Source: Fimenecus sp051881435 (GTDB lineage: Bacteria > Bacillota > Clostridia > Oscillospirales > Acutalibacteraceae). Taken from it: a stretch of 45,322 nt of DNA. The stretch is taken from the NCBI GenBank assembly GCA_051881435.1, contig JBJEPW010000019.1, forward strand, positions 1-45,322. The letters run 5' to 3'. Each line of letters starts with the position of its first letter. The stretch's first letter is position 1. A program made the position numbers and the translations under genes. Shown here in pieces: positions 33,656-42,386 of the stretch. The notes beneath the pieces are model-generated. The model worked only from the letters and a program-made list of their open reading frames with translations. It searched no databases and was not told the origin of the DNA.

Positions 33656-34506
33656 TACTTTTCAATCTCCTCTTTGGTAAGTGTTTCAATGGTTTCTGCA
33701 TCAATTCTCGCAACCACCTTCACTCTTACATTAGATTGGTCCGGCACATTAACATAGAATTTATTTGTTGTGCTGTCATAACTTGTTATTGTTTCCTTTT
33801 CAGAAATGACAACATATTTTGCTGCATTTTCATCAAGATTATAAAAAACGGGAGTTGCAAAGAATTCTCCGTTCACTTCCATAATAATCCACAAGTTACC
33901 ATCGGATGTGCTGTAATAGGTCTGATAAATAGGAGCTTTATCGTCGGAATAATAAGAGGCTTCTTGTGTACCTAAATATTCACCACTCATATCGTATTCA
34001 TACATCAAAGTTACACTACTAAAACCTCTTTCCTCAAAAGCTTTATATGCTTCGTTTGCAGTGAAAACAGTTTGAGAAGAAGGTACATCAAGTTTTGACA
34101 CTAATTGTGTGTATTCATCAAAATACTTTTCGGCATCAAATGCAGGTACTGTGTAATTCTCACCTAAATCCACATCAGCAGTATTTGCTGTATTATCCGA
34201 AATATTGTTTGTTACATCCGGTATTGTAGTAGTTTCTTCTATTTGACCCATAGAAACAAATAATTCGTTAAATTTGGGCACAATCGATTTGATGTTGAGC
34301 ACAAGAACAACCGCAACAATTAAAACAAAAATAAAAATCACCGCAAAAATAATCAAACCTTTATTCTTTCGCTTAGTTTTTGCTTTCACATCGGGGTCGC
34401 GCTTTTTATTATTAAATTCCTTGTTATTTTTTACTCCATCGCAATATGGACACTTTCCGCTTTTTTCATCAAGCTTTGCTCCGCATTTTCCACAAAATTT
34501 TGACAT
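33655..34506 (-). CDS. Zinc-ribbon membrane protein coupled to the SGNH/VWA gene
   Basis: A 283-residue protein. The zinc ribbon C5-x2-C8...C19-x2-C22 (CGKCG, CPYC) is followed by a basic linker, one membrane segment (~46-70, GLIIFAVIFIFVLIVAVVLVLNI), a Thr/Asp/Asn-rich stalk and an extracytoplasmic domain of ~170 residues (from YFDEYTQLVSKLD) with VTLMYEYDMSGEYLGTQEASYYSDDKAPIYQTYYS. The start at 34506 is preferred over 34512 for spacing to GAAGGATGG. Its stop overlaps the next gene's ATG by one base. It lies 40 bases after nfo with no terminator between, so it may be read from the upstream promoter. Function unknown. Confidence 0.8.
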   Translation of the reverse strand: MSKFCGKCGAKLDEKSGKCPYCDGVKNNKEFNNKKRDPDVKAKTKRKNKGLIIFAVIFIFVLIVAVVLVLNIKSIVPKFNELFVSMGQIEETTTIPDVTNNISDNTANTADVDLGENYTVPAFDAEKYFDEYTQLVSKLDVPSSQTVFTANEAYKAFEERGFSSVTLMYEYDMSGEYLGTQEASYYSDDKAPIYQTYYSTSDGNLWIIMEVNGEFFATPVFYNLDENAAKYVVISEKETITSYDSTTNKFYVNVPDQSNVRVKVVARIDAETIETLTKEEIEK

Positions 34507-34546
34507 ATACATCCATCCTTCGTTATTCTTTAATCGTATAACATAT

Positions 34547-35377
34547 CTACTTATAAAGTGATTTTAAAAGTTTGATTTCTGCGGCGTAGCCTGCAAGGTC
34601 ATTGGGCGTTTCAAGGAAAAACGGCAAATCCTTTAAAGCAGGGTGGTTTATAATTCTTTCAAAGGCTTCTGTACCTATTGAACCCTCGCCTATCTTTTCG
34701 TGGCGGTCCTTATGGCTCATAAAGGGATTTTTACTGTCGTTTATATGGACTGCCTGCAATCTTTCGAGCCCTATAATCTTATCAAACTGTGTGAGCACGC
34801 CGTCAAGGTCGCCCACAATATCGTAACCTGCGTCATACACATGGCAGGTATCAAGGCAAACGCCCATTTTATCTTTCAGTTCAACTCTGTCAATAATCTC
34901 CCGCAGTTCCTCAAAGCGACTGCCCACCTCACTGCCCTTGCCTGCCATTGTTTCGAGCAATACCGTGGTATGCATATCCTCCCACAGTATAGCGTTGAGT
35001 TGGTCGGAGATAAGCTTTATTCCTGTTTCAATGCCCTGTTCCACATGACTTCCCGGGTGGAAATTATACATATTGCCGGGGACATACTCCATACGCTTTA
35101 AATCGTCCAGCATTGTGTTGTGGGCAAATTCGCGGATACTCTCCACCTTGGCACAGGCGTTGAGCGTGTATGGAGCATGAGCGAGTATTTTTGCAAAGCC
35201 TTTTTCTTTCATAAGTTCATTCAGCTTCTGTGCGTCCTGCGGGTCAATGTCCTTTGCGGAGCCGCCGCGTGGATTGCGTGTGAAAAACTGAAAAGTGTTT
35301 GCATCTATGGAAAGGGACTCCTCGCCCATATGGTAAAATCCCTTTGACGATGATAAATGACAACCTATGTTAAGCAT
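34547..35377 (-). CDS. nfo: Deoxyribonuclease IV (endonuclease IV)
   Basis: A 276-residue AP endonuclease of the EndoIV family. Metal-binding and active-site motifs are present: IGCHLSSSKGF, AHAPYTLNACA, NFHPGSH, LLETMAGKGSEVG, VCLDTCHVYDAGYD, VHINDSKNPF and HEKIGEGSIG. It incises DNA 5' of abasic sites in base-excision repair. ATG 35377 lies 3 bases after the BIG2-protein stop (AGAGGT upstream), so it is co-translated with a surface protein, an odd pairing with no known functional link. Confidence 0.97.
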   Translation of the reverse strand: MLNIGCHLSSSKGFYHMGEESLSIDANTFQFFTRNPRGGSAKDIDPQDAQKLNELMKEKGFAKILAHAPYTLNACAKVESIREFAHNTMLDDLKRMEYVPGNMYNFHPGSHVEQGIETGIKLISDQLNAILWEDMHTTVLLETMAGKGSEVGSRFEELREIIDRVELKDKMGVCLDTCHVYDAGYDIVGDLDGVLTQFDKIIGLERLQAVHINDSKNPFMSHKDRHEKIGEGSIGTEAFERIINHPALKDLPFFLETPNDLAGYAAEIKLLKSLYK

Positions 35378-35380
35378 AAA

Positions 35381-36808
35381 CTACCTCTGTTCAATATTAT
35401 TGGTATTATTACCGTTTTTCTTCATTTTGTTTTTATAAATTGCCGATGTAATTATAGCGGTTACGGGAATTGTTATAGCCGCCATAACGGCAGACGATGC
35501 CGCAACCATACAGTAGTGATAAAATCTTGTTACCTTATTATTTTCATCGTTCATTTTTTCATTTAGTTTTTTAATCAATCCCGAAAAAAAGCTGCTGCCA
35601 TCTGATTTTGAACCGTCAGTTGAGTTGTTTCCGGAATTGTCATCCTTACTTCCGCCAAATAATGATTTGAGCTTTTCGAAAAAGCCCTTTTTTGTATTCG
35701 ACGGTGCTGTTGTGGATTCGGTTACCGCCTCTGTGGAAGAAAGCTCGGTGCTTTCGGATTCAATTTCCGAAACATCGCTTGAACTTTCCTCCGAGGAAAT
35801 ATCGGAGCTTGATTCCTCGGCTTTTTCCGTAACGGTCACTTTAAAGCTTGCGGTCCAGCCGTTTGATTTTGCGGTGATTGTGGCTGTTCCGAGAGCAACG
35901 CCTGTGACGGTACCGTTTGAGGATACCGTTGCAATATTTGTGTCCGAGGAGGACCAGGTAACGCTGTAATTATCCGTTGCATCGGCGGGAACCTTTGCAA
36001 CTGAAAGACGCAGAGTTGAACCAATTCCCACCGTTCTTTCTGCACTGCCCGATGTTGTAATTCCTGTTTGTGCAACGCTTACGGTGACCTTACAGGTTGC
36101 GCTCTTGCCCCCTGCCTTTGCAGTGATTGTTGCCGTTCCTCCGCCCACGGCAGTAATTTTGCCGCCGCTTGTAACGGTTGCAACCTTTGAATTGGACGAG
36201 GAATATGTAACGGTTTTATTGGTGGCGTCAGAGGGTGAAACGGTTGCTGTTAACTGCGCCGTACCGCCCTTTTTAAGACTGACGCTTGTTGTGTTAAGGG
36301 AAATGCCTGTGACGGATTTTGTAATTGTAACTCTGCCGTTAGAAACTGACGGACTGAGCCTTTCAGGGGGAGTACCCACACCACAATGGTCACCCGCCGA
36401 ACTTGACGGAGTGATTTTCAGTTCTGCTGTTCCGGATTCCGCCAAAATTTTGAATTTGAGAGTAGCAAAGGTTCCGCTTTTTTTAGCGTTGCTGTCACCC
36501 ATTGTCATGCCGGTGCACTGAACACTTGATGCGCCGTTTGCATTGACAGTACATGTGCTGAACATACTGCCCGGAGTACCGCTTACATATTGAAGTTTTG
36601 TATTATCAAAACTAACATTGAGAATTGCCGATGTGACACCGATACTGCTTGAAACGTTAACGCTTACTGTTACAGTATCGCCTTTTGCTCCGCTGGCGCT
36701 TGTGCAGGAATATGTTACGCTTGCGGCGGAGACAGGAACAGCAAAAATTACAGAAAGCAATATTACAAATGCGGCTACAACCGCCAACATTCTTTTTATC
36801 CTTTTCAA
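35381..36808 (-). CDS. Surface protein: cohesin-like domain, two BIG2 domains, membrane anchor
   Basis: A 475-residue protein. Signal peptide ~1-28 (cleavage after AVPVSA). Residues ~30-163 resemble a cohesin-type domain (GAKGDTVTVSVNVSSSIGVTSAILNVSFDNTKLQYVSG), which in cellulosome-bearing clostridia binds dockerins. Two BIG2 Ig-like domains follow (166-244 and 249-326), each with the SxxxxVATVxxxGxxTxVxxGTATITA pattern. A Ser/Glu/Thr-rich linker leads to a C-terminal helix (~435-460) with a Lys/Asn-rich tail, so it is membrane-anchored. No dockerin was seen in the window. Start is TTG 36808 with GGGGTG upstream; the earlier opening at 36928 is not credible. Confidence 0.83.
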   Translation of the reverse strand: MKRIKRMLAVVAAFVILLSVIFAVPVSAASVTYSCTSASGAKGDTVTVSVNVSSSIGVTSAILNVSFDNTKLQYVSGTPGSMFSTCTVNANGASSVQCTGMTMGDSNAKKSGTFATLKFKILAESGTAELKITPSSSAGDHCGVGTPPERLSPSVSNGRVTITKSVTGISLNTTSVSLKKGGTAQLTATVSPSDATNKTVTYSSSNSKVATVTSGGKITAVGGGTATITAKAGGKSATCKVTVSVAQTGITTSGSAERTVGIGSTLRLSVAKVPADATDNYSVTWSSSDTNIATVSSNGTVTGVALGTATITAKSNGWTASFKVTVTEKAEESSSDISSEESSSDVSEIESESTELSSTEAVTESTTAPSNTKKGFFEKLKSLFGGSKDDNSGNNSTDGSKSDGSSFFSGLIKKLNEKMNDENNKVTRFYHYCMVAASSAVMAAITIPVTAIITSAIYKNKMKKNGNNTNNIEQR

Positions 36809-36838
36809 AATATCACCCCGAAAAGTTATTACATTATA

Positions 36839-36867
36839 ATAATACAATATTTGCGTATGAAAGTCAA
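36839..36867 (-). promoter_or_regulatory. Promoter of the BIG2-nfo operon
   Basis: TTGACT (36862-36867) and TATTAT (36839-36844), spacer 17, minus strand. A TATAAT also overlaps the -10 region. Confidence 0.7.
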
Positions 36868-36893
36868 CGAACACAAAATACAAATATTGGAAT

Positions 36894-36922
36894 AAAAAAA
36901 GCGGCGGGAGCAAGCCCCCGCC
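36894..36922 (-). terminator. mgtE terminator made of REP-like repeat copy 2
   Basis: GGCGGG/CCCGCC (36903-36908 with 36917-36922) followed by seven T in the minus direction, 11 bases after the mgtE stop. The core matches the palindrome at 25770 with one substitution, so this repeat family doubles as a terminator here. Confidence 0.8.
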
Positions 36923-36933
36923 CAACACCTGTA

Positions 36934-38274
36934 TTAAAGATTAAGCACAGCCGACGCAACGGTAAAGTAAATAAGAAGCGTTACGGCATCTACGATTGTG
37001 GAAATAAAGGGGCTTGACATAACAGCAGGGTCAAAGCCCAATTTCTTTGCAATAACGGGCAGGACAGAGCCCACAACCTTTGCAAATATGACCGCCATAA
37101 TCATTGTAAAGCTTACCACAAGGGCAACCTTTGCGCCTACATCGTCAAAAATCATCAGCTTTGCAAAATTAACAATCGCCAGCGCCAAGCCGCACACAAA
37201 GGCTATTCTGAATTCCTTGAAAATCACCTTAAAGGTATCGCGGAACTCAATATCACCCAAGGAAAGTCCGCGGATTATGGTTGCCGAGGACTGAGCGCCG
37301 CAGTTACCGCAGGTTCCCGTAAGCATTGGAATGAACGCGGTCAGCACAACGCAGGCTGTAAGAGTACCTTCAAAATGGGTGATGATTTTTTCGGTAAAGG
37401 TTGCCGAAACCATCAAAAGCATAAGCCAGGGAATACGCTTTTTGAAATTCTCGATCACGCTCATTTTAAGATAGGGCTTATCCGTAGGGGTAATAGCCGC
37501 CATTTTTTCGATATCCTCGGTCATTTCCTCCTGCAAGACATCAATGGCGTCGTCAACGGTAATAATACCCACAAGCCTGCCCTCGCCGTCCACTACGGGA
37601 AGAACAACAAGGTCATATTTTTGGAAGATATCGGCAACAACTTCTTTGTCTTCATGAGTAGTAACCGAAATAACATTATCTTCCATAATGTCGCGGATTG
37701 TTGAATTTTCATCGGCAAGAAGCAAATCCTTTACGGTTACATAACCTTTCAGTTTTCTTTTACTGTCAGTTACATAACAGGTATAGATTGTCTCTTTATC
37801 AACACCCGTTCTGCGAATTCTTGTAAATGCGTCGGCAACAGTCATTGAGCGTTTCAGGTCAACATACTCAATCGTCATAAGACTGCCTGCCGAATCCTCG
37901 GGGTATCTTAAAATTTCGTTTATACTTTTTCTTGTATCAGGGTCGGTATGCCGCAAAATTCTTTTTACAAGCGTTGCAGGCATTTCCTCAATCAAATCAA
38001 CGGCGTCGTCAACATAAAGCTCGTCCAGAACCTCACGCAGCTCCGTATCGCTGAAAGCGCGGATAAGCATTTCCTGATACTCAGGCTCCATATTGACAAA
38101 CACCTCTGCCGCCAGCTCCTTGGGCAGCAAACGGTAAATGAGCGTCAAATCACGCTCGTCAAGCTCCATGAAAAGCTCGGCAATATCCTGCTCGTTCATT
38201 TCGCTTAAAATGTTTTTCAGCTCCTGCCATTTTTTGCCGTGCAGAAGCTCTGTAAGAAGCTCATAGGTTTCCAT
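36934..38274 (-). CDS. mgtE: Magnesium transporter MgtE
   Basis: A 446-residue protein. The cytosolic N domain (~1-125) has repeated helical units (LHGKKWQELKNILSEMNEQDIAELFMELDE). A CBS pair (~130-255) senses Mg2+, a plug helix follows, and then five membrane segments. GTCGNCGAQSSATIIRGLSLGDIEF holds the pore/selectivity region, with FDPAVMSSPFISTIVDAVTLLIYF near the end. ATG 38274 is chosen (a GTG at 38277 is equally possible); AGGAGGAGTGGTGA lies upstream. An M-box riboswitch controls it. Confidence 0.97.
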   Translation of the reverse strand: METYELLTELLHGKKWQELKNILSEMNEQDIAELFMELDERDLTLIYRLLPKELAAEVFVNMEPEYQEMLIRAFSDTELREVLDELYVDDAVDLIEEMPATLVKRILRHTDPDTRKSINEILRYPEDSAGSLMTIEYVDLKRSMTVADAFTRIRRTGVDKETIYTCYVTDSKRKLKGYVTVKDLLLADENSTIRDIMEDNVISVTTHEDKEVVADIFQKYDLVVLPVVDGEGRLVGIITVDDAIDVLQEEMTEDIEKMAAITPTDKPYLKMSVIENFKKRIPWLMLLMVSATFTEKIITHFEGTLTACVVLTAFIPMLTGTCGNCGAQSSATIIRGLSLGDIEFRDTFKVIFKEFRIAFVCGLALAIVNFAKLMIFDDVGAKVALVVSFTMIMAVIFAKVVGSVLPVIAKKLGFDPAVMSSPFISTIVDAVTLLIYFTVASAVLNL

Positions 38275-38306
38275 CACATTTCACCACTCCTCCTGGAATT
38301 TTACAG

Positions 38307-38426
38307 TGAAACGCAACAAGTATTTTAAAAACTGCGGACACAAAGCGCAAAATAAGACAAGCTTTTTTTCGCTTTTGCCGCGCAAATACTCGGTGGTTTC
38401 GCGTTAGTACTTCGGACTGTGTCCAC
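38307..38426 (-). other. Crossed inverted repeats in the mgtE 5' untranslated region
   Basis: Two inverted-repeat pairs interleave: 38334-38342 with 38418-38426 (GTGGACACA/TGTGTCCGC in the mRNA), and 38307-38325 with 38384-38402 (AAATACT and GTTTC blocks). The A-B-A'-B' order would give a pseudoknot or mutually exclusive folds. It lies between the M-box terminator and mgtE, in a stretch with no gene. Confidence 0.5.
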
Positions 38427-38442
38427 AATTTTCACCTCTTTT

Positions 38443-38483
38443 TACAAAAATAAAACTGCATTTGCAAGAACGCAAAATGCAGT
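38443..38483 (-). terminator. M-box intrinsic terminator
   Basis: ACTGCATTTGC (38455-38465) pairs with GCAAAATGCAGT (38472-38483), followed in the minus direction by TTTTATTTTTG. This is the expected expression platform of the Mg2+ riboswitch. Confidence 0.85.
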
Positions 38484-38674
38484 CATAAGACAATGGCATT
38501 ATTCGTTCAAGCTTTAGCTTCGCAGGGCGATGAAATTACATTAAACCATACCTTATGCTCGATATGGCCTGTTGACCTGCTGACAGTGTCTCCACCGTTT
38601 CGCGGCAGTAATCCGTATCCCTGTGGTAGCCTTACCTACCGAATAGGCTTATATTCGTAAATCTTCAATTTACT
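38484..38674 (-). ncRNA. M-box (ykoK) magnesium riboswitch
   Basis: In the mRNA sense it has GGTAGGTAAGGCTACC, GGATTACTGCCGCG, AACGGTGGAGACACTGTCAGCAGGTCAACAGGC and GCGAAGCTAAAGC, conserved M-box elements, in the right order, followed by a terminator. The downstream gene is mgtE. When Mg2+ is high the RNA folds to permit termination. Confidence 0.9.
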
Positions 38675-38680
38675 TTACAT

Positions 38681-38709
38681 ATTATCATATTTTTTTCGCT
38701 GTTTGTCAA
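38681..38709 (-). promoter_or_regulatory. Promoter of the M-box/mgtE transcript
   Basis: TTGACA (38704-38709) and GATAAT (38681-38686), spacer 17, minus strand. Confidence 0.7.
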
Positions 38710-38835
38710 TACAATTTCAAAAAGAAAAATAAAAAAAGTATTCTGACATCGTATACAATTCCCCAAATATTCATTTTTATTATGCACAAATTATTATAAA
38801 GGTTTTTGTTGAGTTCGCCGATTTTTTGATTTTTT

Positions 38836-38857
38836 GTTCATTTTTTGTTAAAAAACT
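38836..38857 (+). repeat. 22-bp element upstream of the first symporter gene (copy 1)
   Basis: Starts GTTCATTTTTTG, ends TTAAAAAACT. An identical copy is at 42518-42539 upstream of the paralogous symporter gene. It includes TTTTTT-GTT-AAAAAA, an AT-rich inverted repeat, and could be an operator or UP element. It lies 23 bases from a TAAAAT (38880-38885) that may be the -10 box; no good -35 box was found at this copy. Confidence 0.6.
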
Positions 38858-38920
38858 ACCCGAAAAATAAAAGTTATGTTAAAATATATCTATTGTATGT
38901 TTAAGGAGAGTGTTTGCTTA

Positions 38921-41323
38921 ATGAAATTAGCAGAAAAAGCAAAAGACGGTCTTTCAAAGGTCAGAACCTATTGGAAAACACCGCCTTTGGGAAAGTATGT
39001 TGCCTACAAAGAAATGATTACCTACGGCGTAGGCGGCATGGGCGTGCAGTTTGTAATGGCATTTGCAGGACAGATTGCCCTTACGGCGACCAGCTTTTTG
39101 GTTGGAAACACAATCGGTATCAAACCGATGCATTTGCAGTATATGGCAGTTTTGTCAACACTCATCGGATTTGCCATAACTATTGCAAGATCATATATCA
39201 TAGACAACTCGCGGCTGAAAATGGGTAAGTTCCGCCCCTGGCTTGCAATTATGGGTATTCCCACGGTAATTTTATCGGTTATATTCGTTTGGCTTCCATA
39301 TGAAACAATGTCATATATGGAAAAAGCGGCGGCGGTATTTATTATTTATAACCTGTTGCAATGCTGCTATCCGTTTTTCCAAAACTCATATACGGATTTG
39401 GTCAATGTTATTTCACCCAACTCCCACGAGCGTACGGATATTGTTTCGGTGTCGTCCATTATCTATTCTATGGCACCCTCGTTAACAGGCTTATTTATTC
39501 CTATGCTTTCAAGCCTGACCGGCGGATTAAACAACATCAGAACCTACCGTATCATTCACCCTATTGTTGCGATTGTAGGTCTTTTGCTTACATATGTTGC
39601 CGTGTTCGGCACAAAAGAGCGTATTATCGTTGCAAAAACGCATGTTTCTCACTTTAAGTTTTCCGACGCGTTCCGTGCAGTTGCAAAGAACAAATATTTC
39701 TGGATTACCTCTCTTGCAGGCTGGCTCGGTTTCCTTGAAGGTGCTGTGGGCGTTATCATCGGCTGGACCTTTATTTACGGCTATCCCGAAAAAACAGCAC
39801 TTTACGGCATTGCAACAACACTTATCGGAAATGCCGCGCTTTGGGCTATGCTTATCTGCCCATTTGCAATCCGCACCATCGGCAAGCGTAATTTGCTGAT
39901 TTGGTGCAACTTTGCAAACATCTTCTTAATCGGTCTTTTATATCCGCTGTATAAGAACTTATATGCTTTGATTATTTTGTATTACTTAAACGGTTTTGTA
40001 AACTCCTTCGCCGTTGTTTACAATCCCGGCATCAGTGCCGATATGCGTGACTATCAGCAATATTTCACGGGAGAGCGCATTGACGGTATGTTCGGCGCTG
40101 TAGGTATTATCGGAAGTTTCATAGGTATGTTCACAGGTATGGTTCTGCCTGCCATTTACCAGGGGCTCGGTCTTCAGGATAACTATGATGTTATGGAGGT
40201 CGCATCCTTCCGTGAAGATATGTTTGAGGTTCTCATTATTGCGGCGGTTATCGGTGCGTTTATGAATATGGTCCCCTATTTCTTCTATGACCTTACCGAG
40301 GTTAAACAGCGCGGCATAGTAAAGGTGTTAAAAATCCGCGCTATGTTTGAGGACTACGGTAACGGCGTTCTCCGTGACGATACGCTTGTTGAAGCCATTG
40401 ACCTTATTGATGAGGCAAACCGTTTCTATGAAGAAAGAAAGTTTATGACTACAAAGGATGACATCAAAAAGGCCAAGCATCTCCCTGCCGGCACTGCGGA
40501 AGAAAAAGCCTTCAAAAAGGCTGAAATTGAGCGTCTTAAAAAGGCTTATGAAGTATTCACGGCAGAGAACAAGAAAAAAATTCACGATACAAAGGCGCAT
40601 GCAAAATCCATGCCCAAAAATACACCTGAAGAAAAAGCCGCGCGAAAGGCCGCAATTAAACAGGCCAAAGCGGAGGTACGCACTTATAAGCGCCTAAATG
40701 AAGATATTTCCGTTTGCGACTTTGTTGTTGACGAAATGGACAAATACAACACCCGCCGTATTCAAGTTCAGTATGACCGTTTCAAGGCTCTTTACGAAGC
40801 AGGTATTGAAGCTGTTTATAATGCGGACAAAAGCTTACTGAAAGAAGCAAAGGCGATGCCCAAATCCACCCACGAGGAGCGGGTTATCCGTTCCGACGCG
40901 GCAGCATATGCAAGGCTTATGCTAAGCTGTAAAAAGAATCTTTTAAAGTATTATCCCGACAGAAATGTTGCAGAGCCTGACGAAGCCGTTCTTGAAGCTG
41001 CTGAGAATATGCCGGAGGATACACTTTCGCAGAGAATTGCCAAGAAAAAGGCTATTAAAGCTTTTGTTAATGAAAAGTCAAGATATATTCGTTCCGTAAA
41101 GGTTTTGCTTGACGCCAAAAGAATGCTTACTGAAAAAGAAAACTTCACTCACCTTGACGAAATCAGAGCGAACTATGACGAAGCAAAGAAGAGGCACGAA
41201 GCCGAATATGCTTTAATTAAAGAAGAAGCTGAAAAGCTTGAAGCACAGCGCAAAGCAGATCTTGAAAAGAGGAAGAACGAACGACTTGCAAAAAGCGGTA
41301 AAGGGGGTAAAAAGAATGACTAA
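38921..41323 (+). CDS. GPH-family (MFS_2) symporter with repeat-containing cytosolic tail
   Basis: An 800-residue protein. Residues ~30-467 form a twelve-helix GPH-type sugar:cation symporter (VRTYWKTPPLGKYVAYKEMITYGVGG at the start; FGAVGIIGSF and ISADMRDYQQYFTGERIDGMF in the C half). The remaining ~330 residues are a charged cytosolic helical tail, far longer than ordinary GPH proteins. The tail has four units of a motif K(A/H)xMPxxTxEE+xx+KAAI+xAK, at about 516-545 (LPAGT), 568-596 (MPKNT), 651-676 (MPKST) and 702-726 (MPEDT). A coiled coil (EEAEKLEAQRKADLEKRK) closes the protein. Substrate unknown. Start 38921 follows AAGGAG. Its stop overlaps the next gene by 8 bases. Confidence 0.85.
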   Translation: MKLAEKAKDGLSKVRTYWKTPPLGKYVAYKEMITYGVGGMGVQFVMAFAGQIALTATSFLVGNTIGIKPMHLQYMAVLSTLIGFAITIARSYIIDNSRLKMGKFRPWLAIMGIPTVILSVIFVWLPYETMSYMEKAAAVFIIYNLLQCCYPFFQNSYTDLVNVISPNSHERTDIVSVSSIIYSMAPSLTGLFIPMLSSLTGGLNNIRTYRIIHPIVAIVGLLLTYVAVFGTKERIIVAKTHVSHFKFSDAFRAVAKNKYFWITSLAGWLGFLEGAVGVIIGWTFIYGYPEKTALYGIATTLIGNAALWAMLICPFAIRTIGKRNLLIWCNFANIFLIGLLYPLYKNLYALIILYYLNGFVNSFAVVYNPGISADMRDYQQYFTGERIDGMFGAVGIIGSFIGMFTGMVLPAIYQGLGLQDNYDVMEVASFREDMFEVLIIAAVIGAFMNMVPYFFYDLTEVKQRGIVKVLKIRAMFEDYGNGVLRDDTLVEAIDLIDEANRFYEERKFMTTKDDIKKAKHLPAGTAEEKAFKKAEIERLKKAYEVFTAENKKKIHDTKAHAKSMPKNTPEEKAARKAAIKQAKAEVRTYKRLNEDISVCDFVVDEMDKYNTRRIQVQYDRFKALYEAGIEAVYNADKSLLKEAKAMPKSTHEERVIRSDAAAYARLMLSCKKNLLKYYPDRNVAEPDEAVLEAAENMPEDTLSQRIAKKKAIKAFVNEKSRYIRSVKVLLDAKRMLTEKENFTHLDEIRANYDEAKKRHEAEYALIKEEAEKLEAQRKADLEKRKNERLAKSGKGGKKND

Positions 41324-42368
41324 GAAAGTTATTGCCGTTGTTATTGGATTAACTCTTATACTTTCCGTTGCCTTATCAGGCTGTTCGGCAAACGGAATTA
41401 TGAAAATATTAGCCATTGATACAAGCACTTATGACCCCGCCACCGAAACCGTTGCCGATATGACGGGAAAAACCGTTTCAAAATCCGAAATAAAAAGCGG
41501 AGATTTTACTTATACATTATATTCGGACGGCACAGTTTCAATAACTGAGTACAGCGGTTCGGATAAGGTGCTTTCAATTCCCGCGGAAATTGACGGCAAC
41601 ACGGTTATAGGTCTTGAAAACAAAGCTCTTTACGAATCAAAAATTACTGAGCTTATATTACCCGACACATTGGAAATCGTCGGTAACTTTGCGGCTCTTC
41701 ACTGTGAAAAGCTGGAAAAGATTACCTTTGGCAAAAATATTAAGGTTATCGGCGTAAGCGCCTTTGAGAGCGAGGGCGACAATACAAAAAGCCTTGGCAA
41801 AGGCTCACTCAAAACGATTGTATGGAACGGCGCTCCCGAAAGAATAGGCGAAAAAGCATTTTTGTTCAATGACAAGCTAACGGAAATTGTTCTTCCTGCC
41901 GGAGTAAAGACAATTGAGGAATGGGCGTTTGCAAAGTGTTACGGTGCAGACAAAATTATTCTCGGCGACGGGCTTGAGTTTATCGGTGACCACGCATTTC
42001 TTAAATGCCGTGCAGTTAAAGAAATTTCAATACCCGGAAGCTGTAAAACCATTGATGTAAGCGCATTCTATCAGTGCTCCTCTGCTGAAAAAATAACTCT
42101 CGGCAACGGAATTGAAACGCTTAAAAAAGGTGCTTTTGAAGAGTGCAGTGCGTTGACTGAAATAACAGTACCCGACAGCGTTACCGTTATGGAGGCATAT
42201 ATTTTCTATAACTGTTCCTCTTTAAAAACCTGCAAAATCGGAGCTTCCGTTACATCTTTGGATAAAGATATTTTCACAGGTGACAAAAACGTAACCGTTA
42301 TTACCCCCGCAGGAAGCGCGGCGGAACAGTATGCAAAAGAAAACAAAGTGAATCTTGCACACGCGTAA
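41316..42368 (+). CDS. BspA-type leucine-rich-repeat lipoprotein
   Basis: A 350-residue lipoprotein. The signal peptide MTKKVIAVVIGLTLILSVALSGC has lipobox LSGC (C23). After ~80 residues, LRR_5/BspA-type repeats run to the C-terminus (LILPDTLEIVGNFAALHCEKLEKITFGKNIKVIGVSAF..., ISIPGSCKTIDVSAFYQCSSAEKITLGNGIETLKKGAFEECSALTEITVPDSV). Such proteins act as surface adhesins or binding proteins in gut bacteria. ATG 41316 lies inside the end of the symporter gene with AAGGGGG upstream, so it is co-translated with it. It ends in a strong terminator. Confidence 0.88.
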   Translation: MTKKVIAVVIGLTLILSVALSGCSANGIMKILAIDTSTYDPATETVADMTGKTVSKSEIKSGDFTYTLYSDGTVSITEYSGSDKVLSIPAEIDGNTVIGLENKALYESKITELILPDTLEIVGNFAALHCEKLEKITFGKNIKVIGVSAFESEGDNTKSLGKGSLKTIVWNGAPERIGEKAFLFNDKLTEIVLPAGVKTIEEWAFAKCYGADKIILGDGLEFIGDHAFLKCRAVKEISIPGSCKTIDVSAFYQCSSAEKITLGNGIETLKKGAFEECSALTEITVPDSVTVMEAYIFYNCSSLKTCKIGASVTSLDKDIFTGDKNVTVITPAGSAAEQYAKENKVNLAHA

Positions 42369-42386
42369 GCATTGACTTAAAACTAA

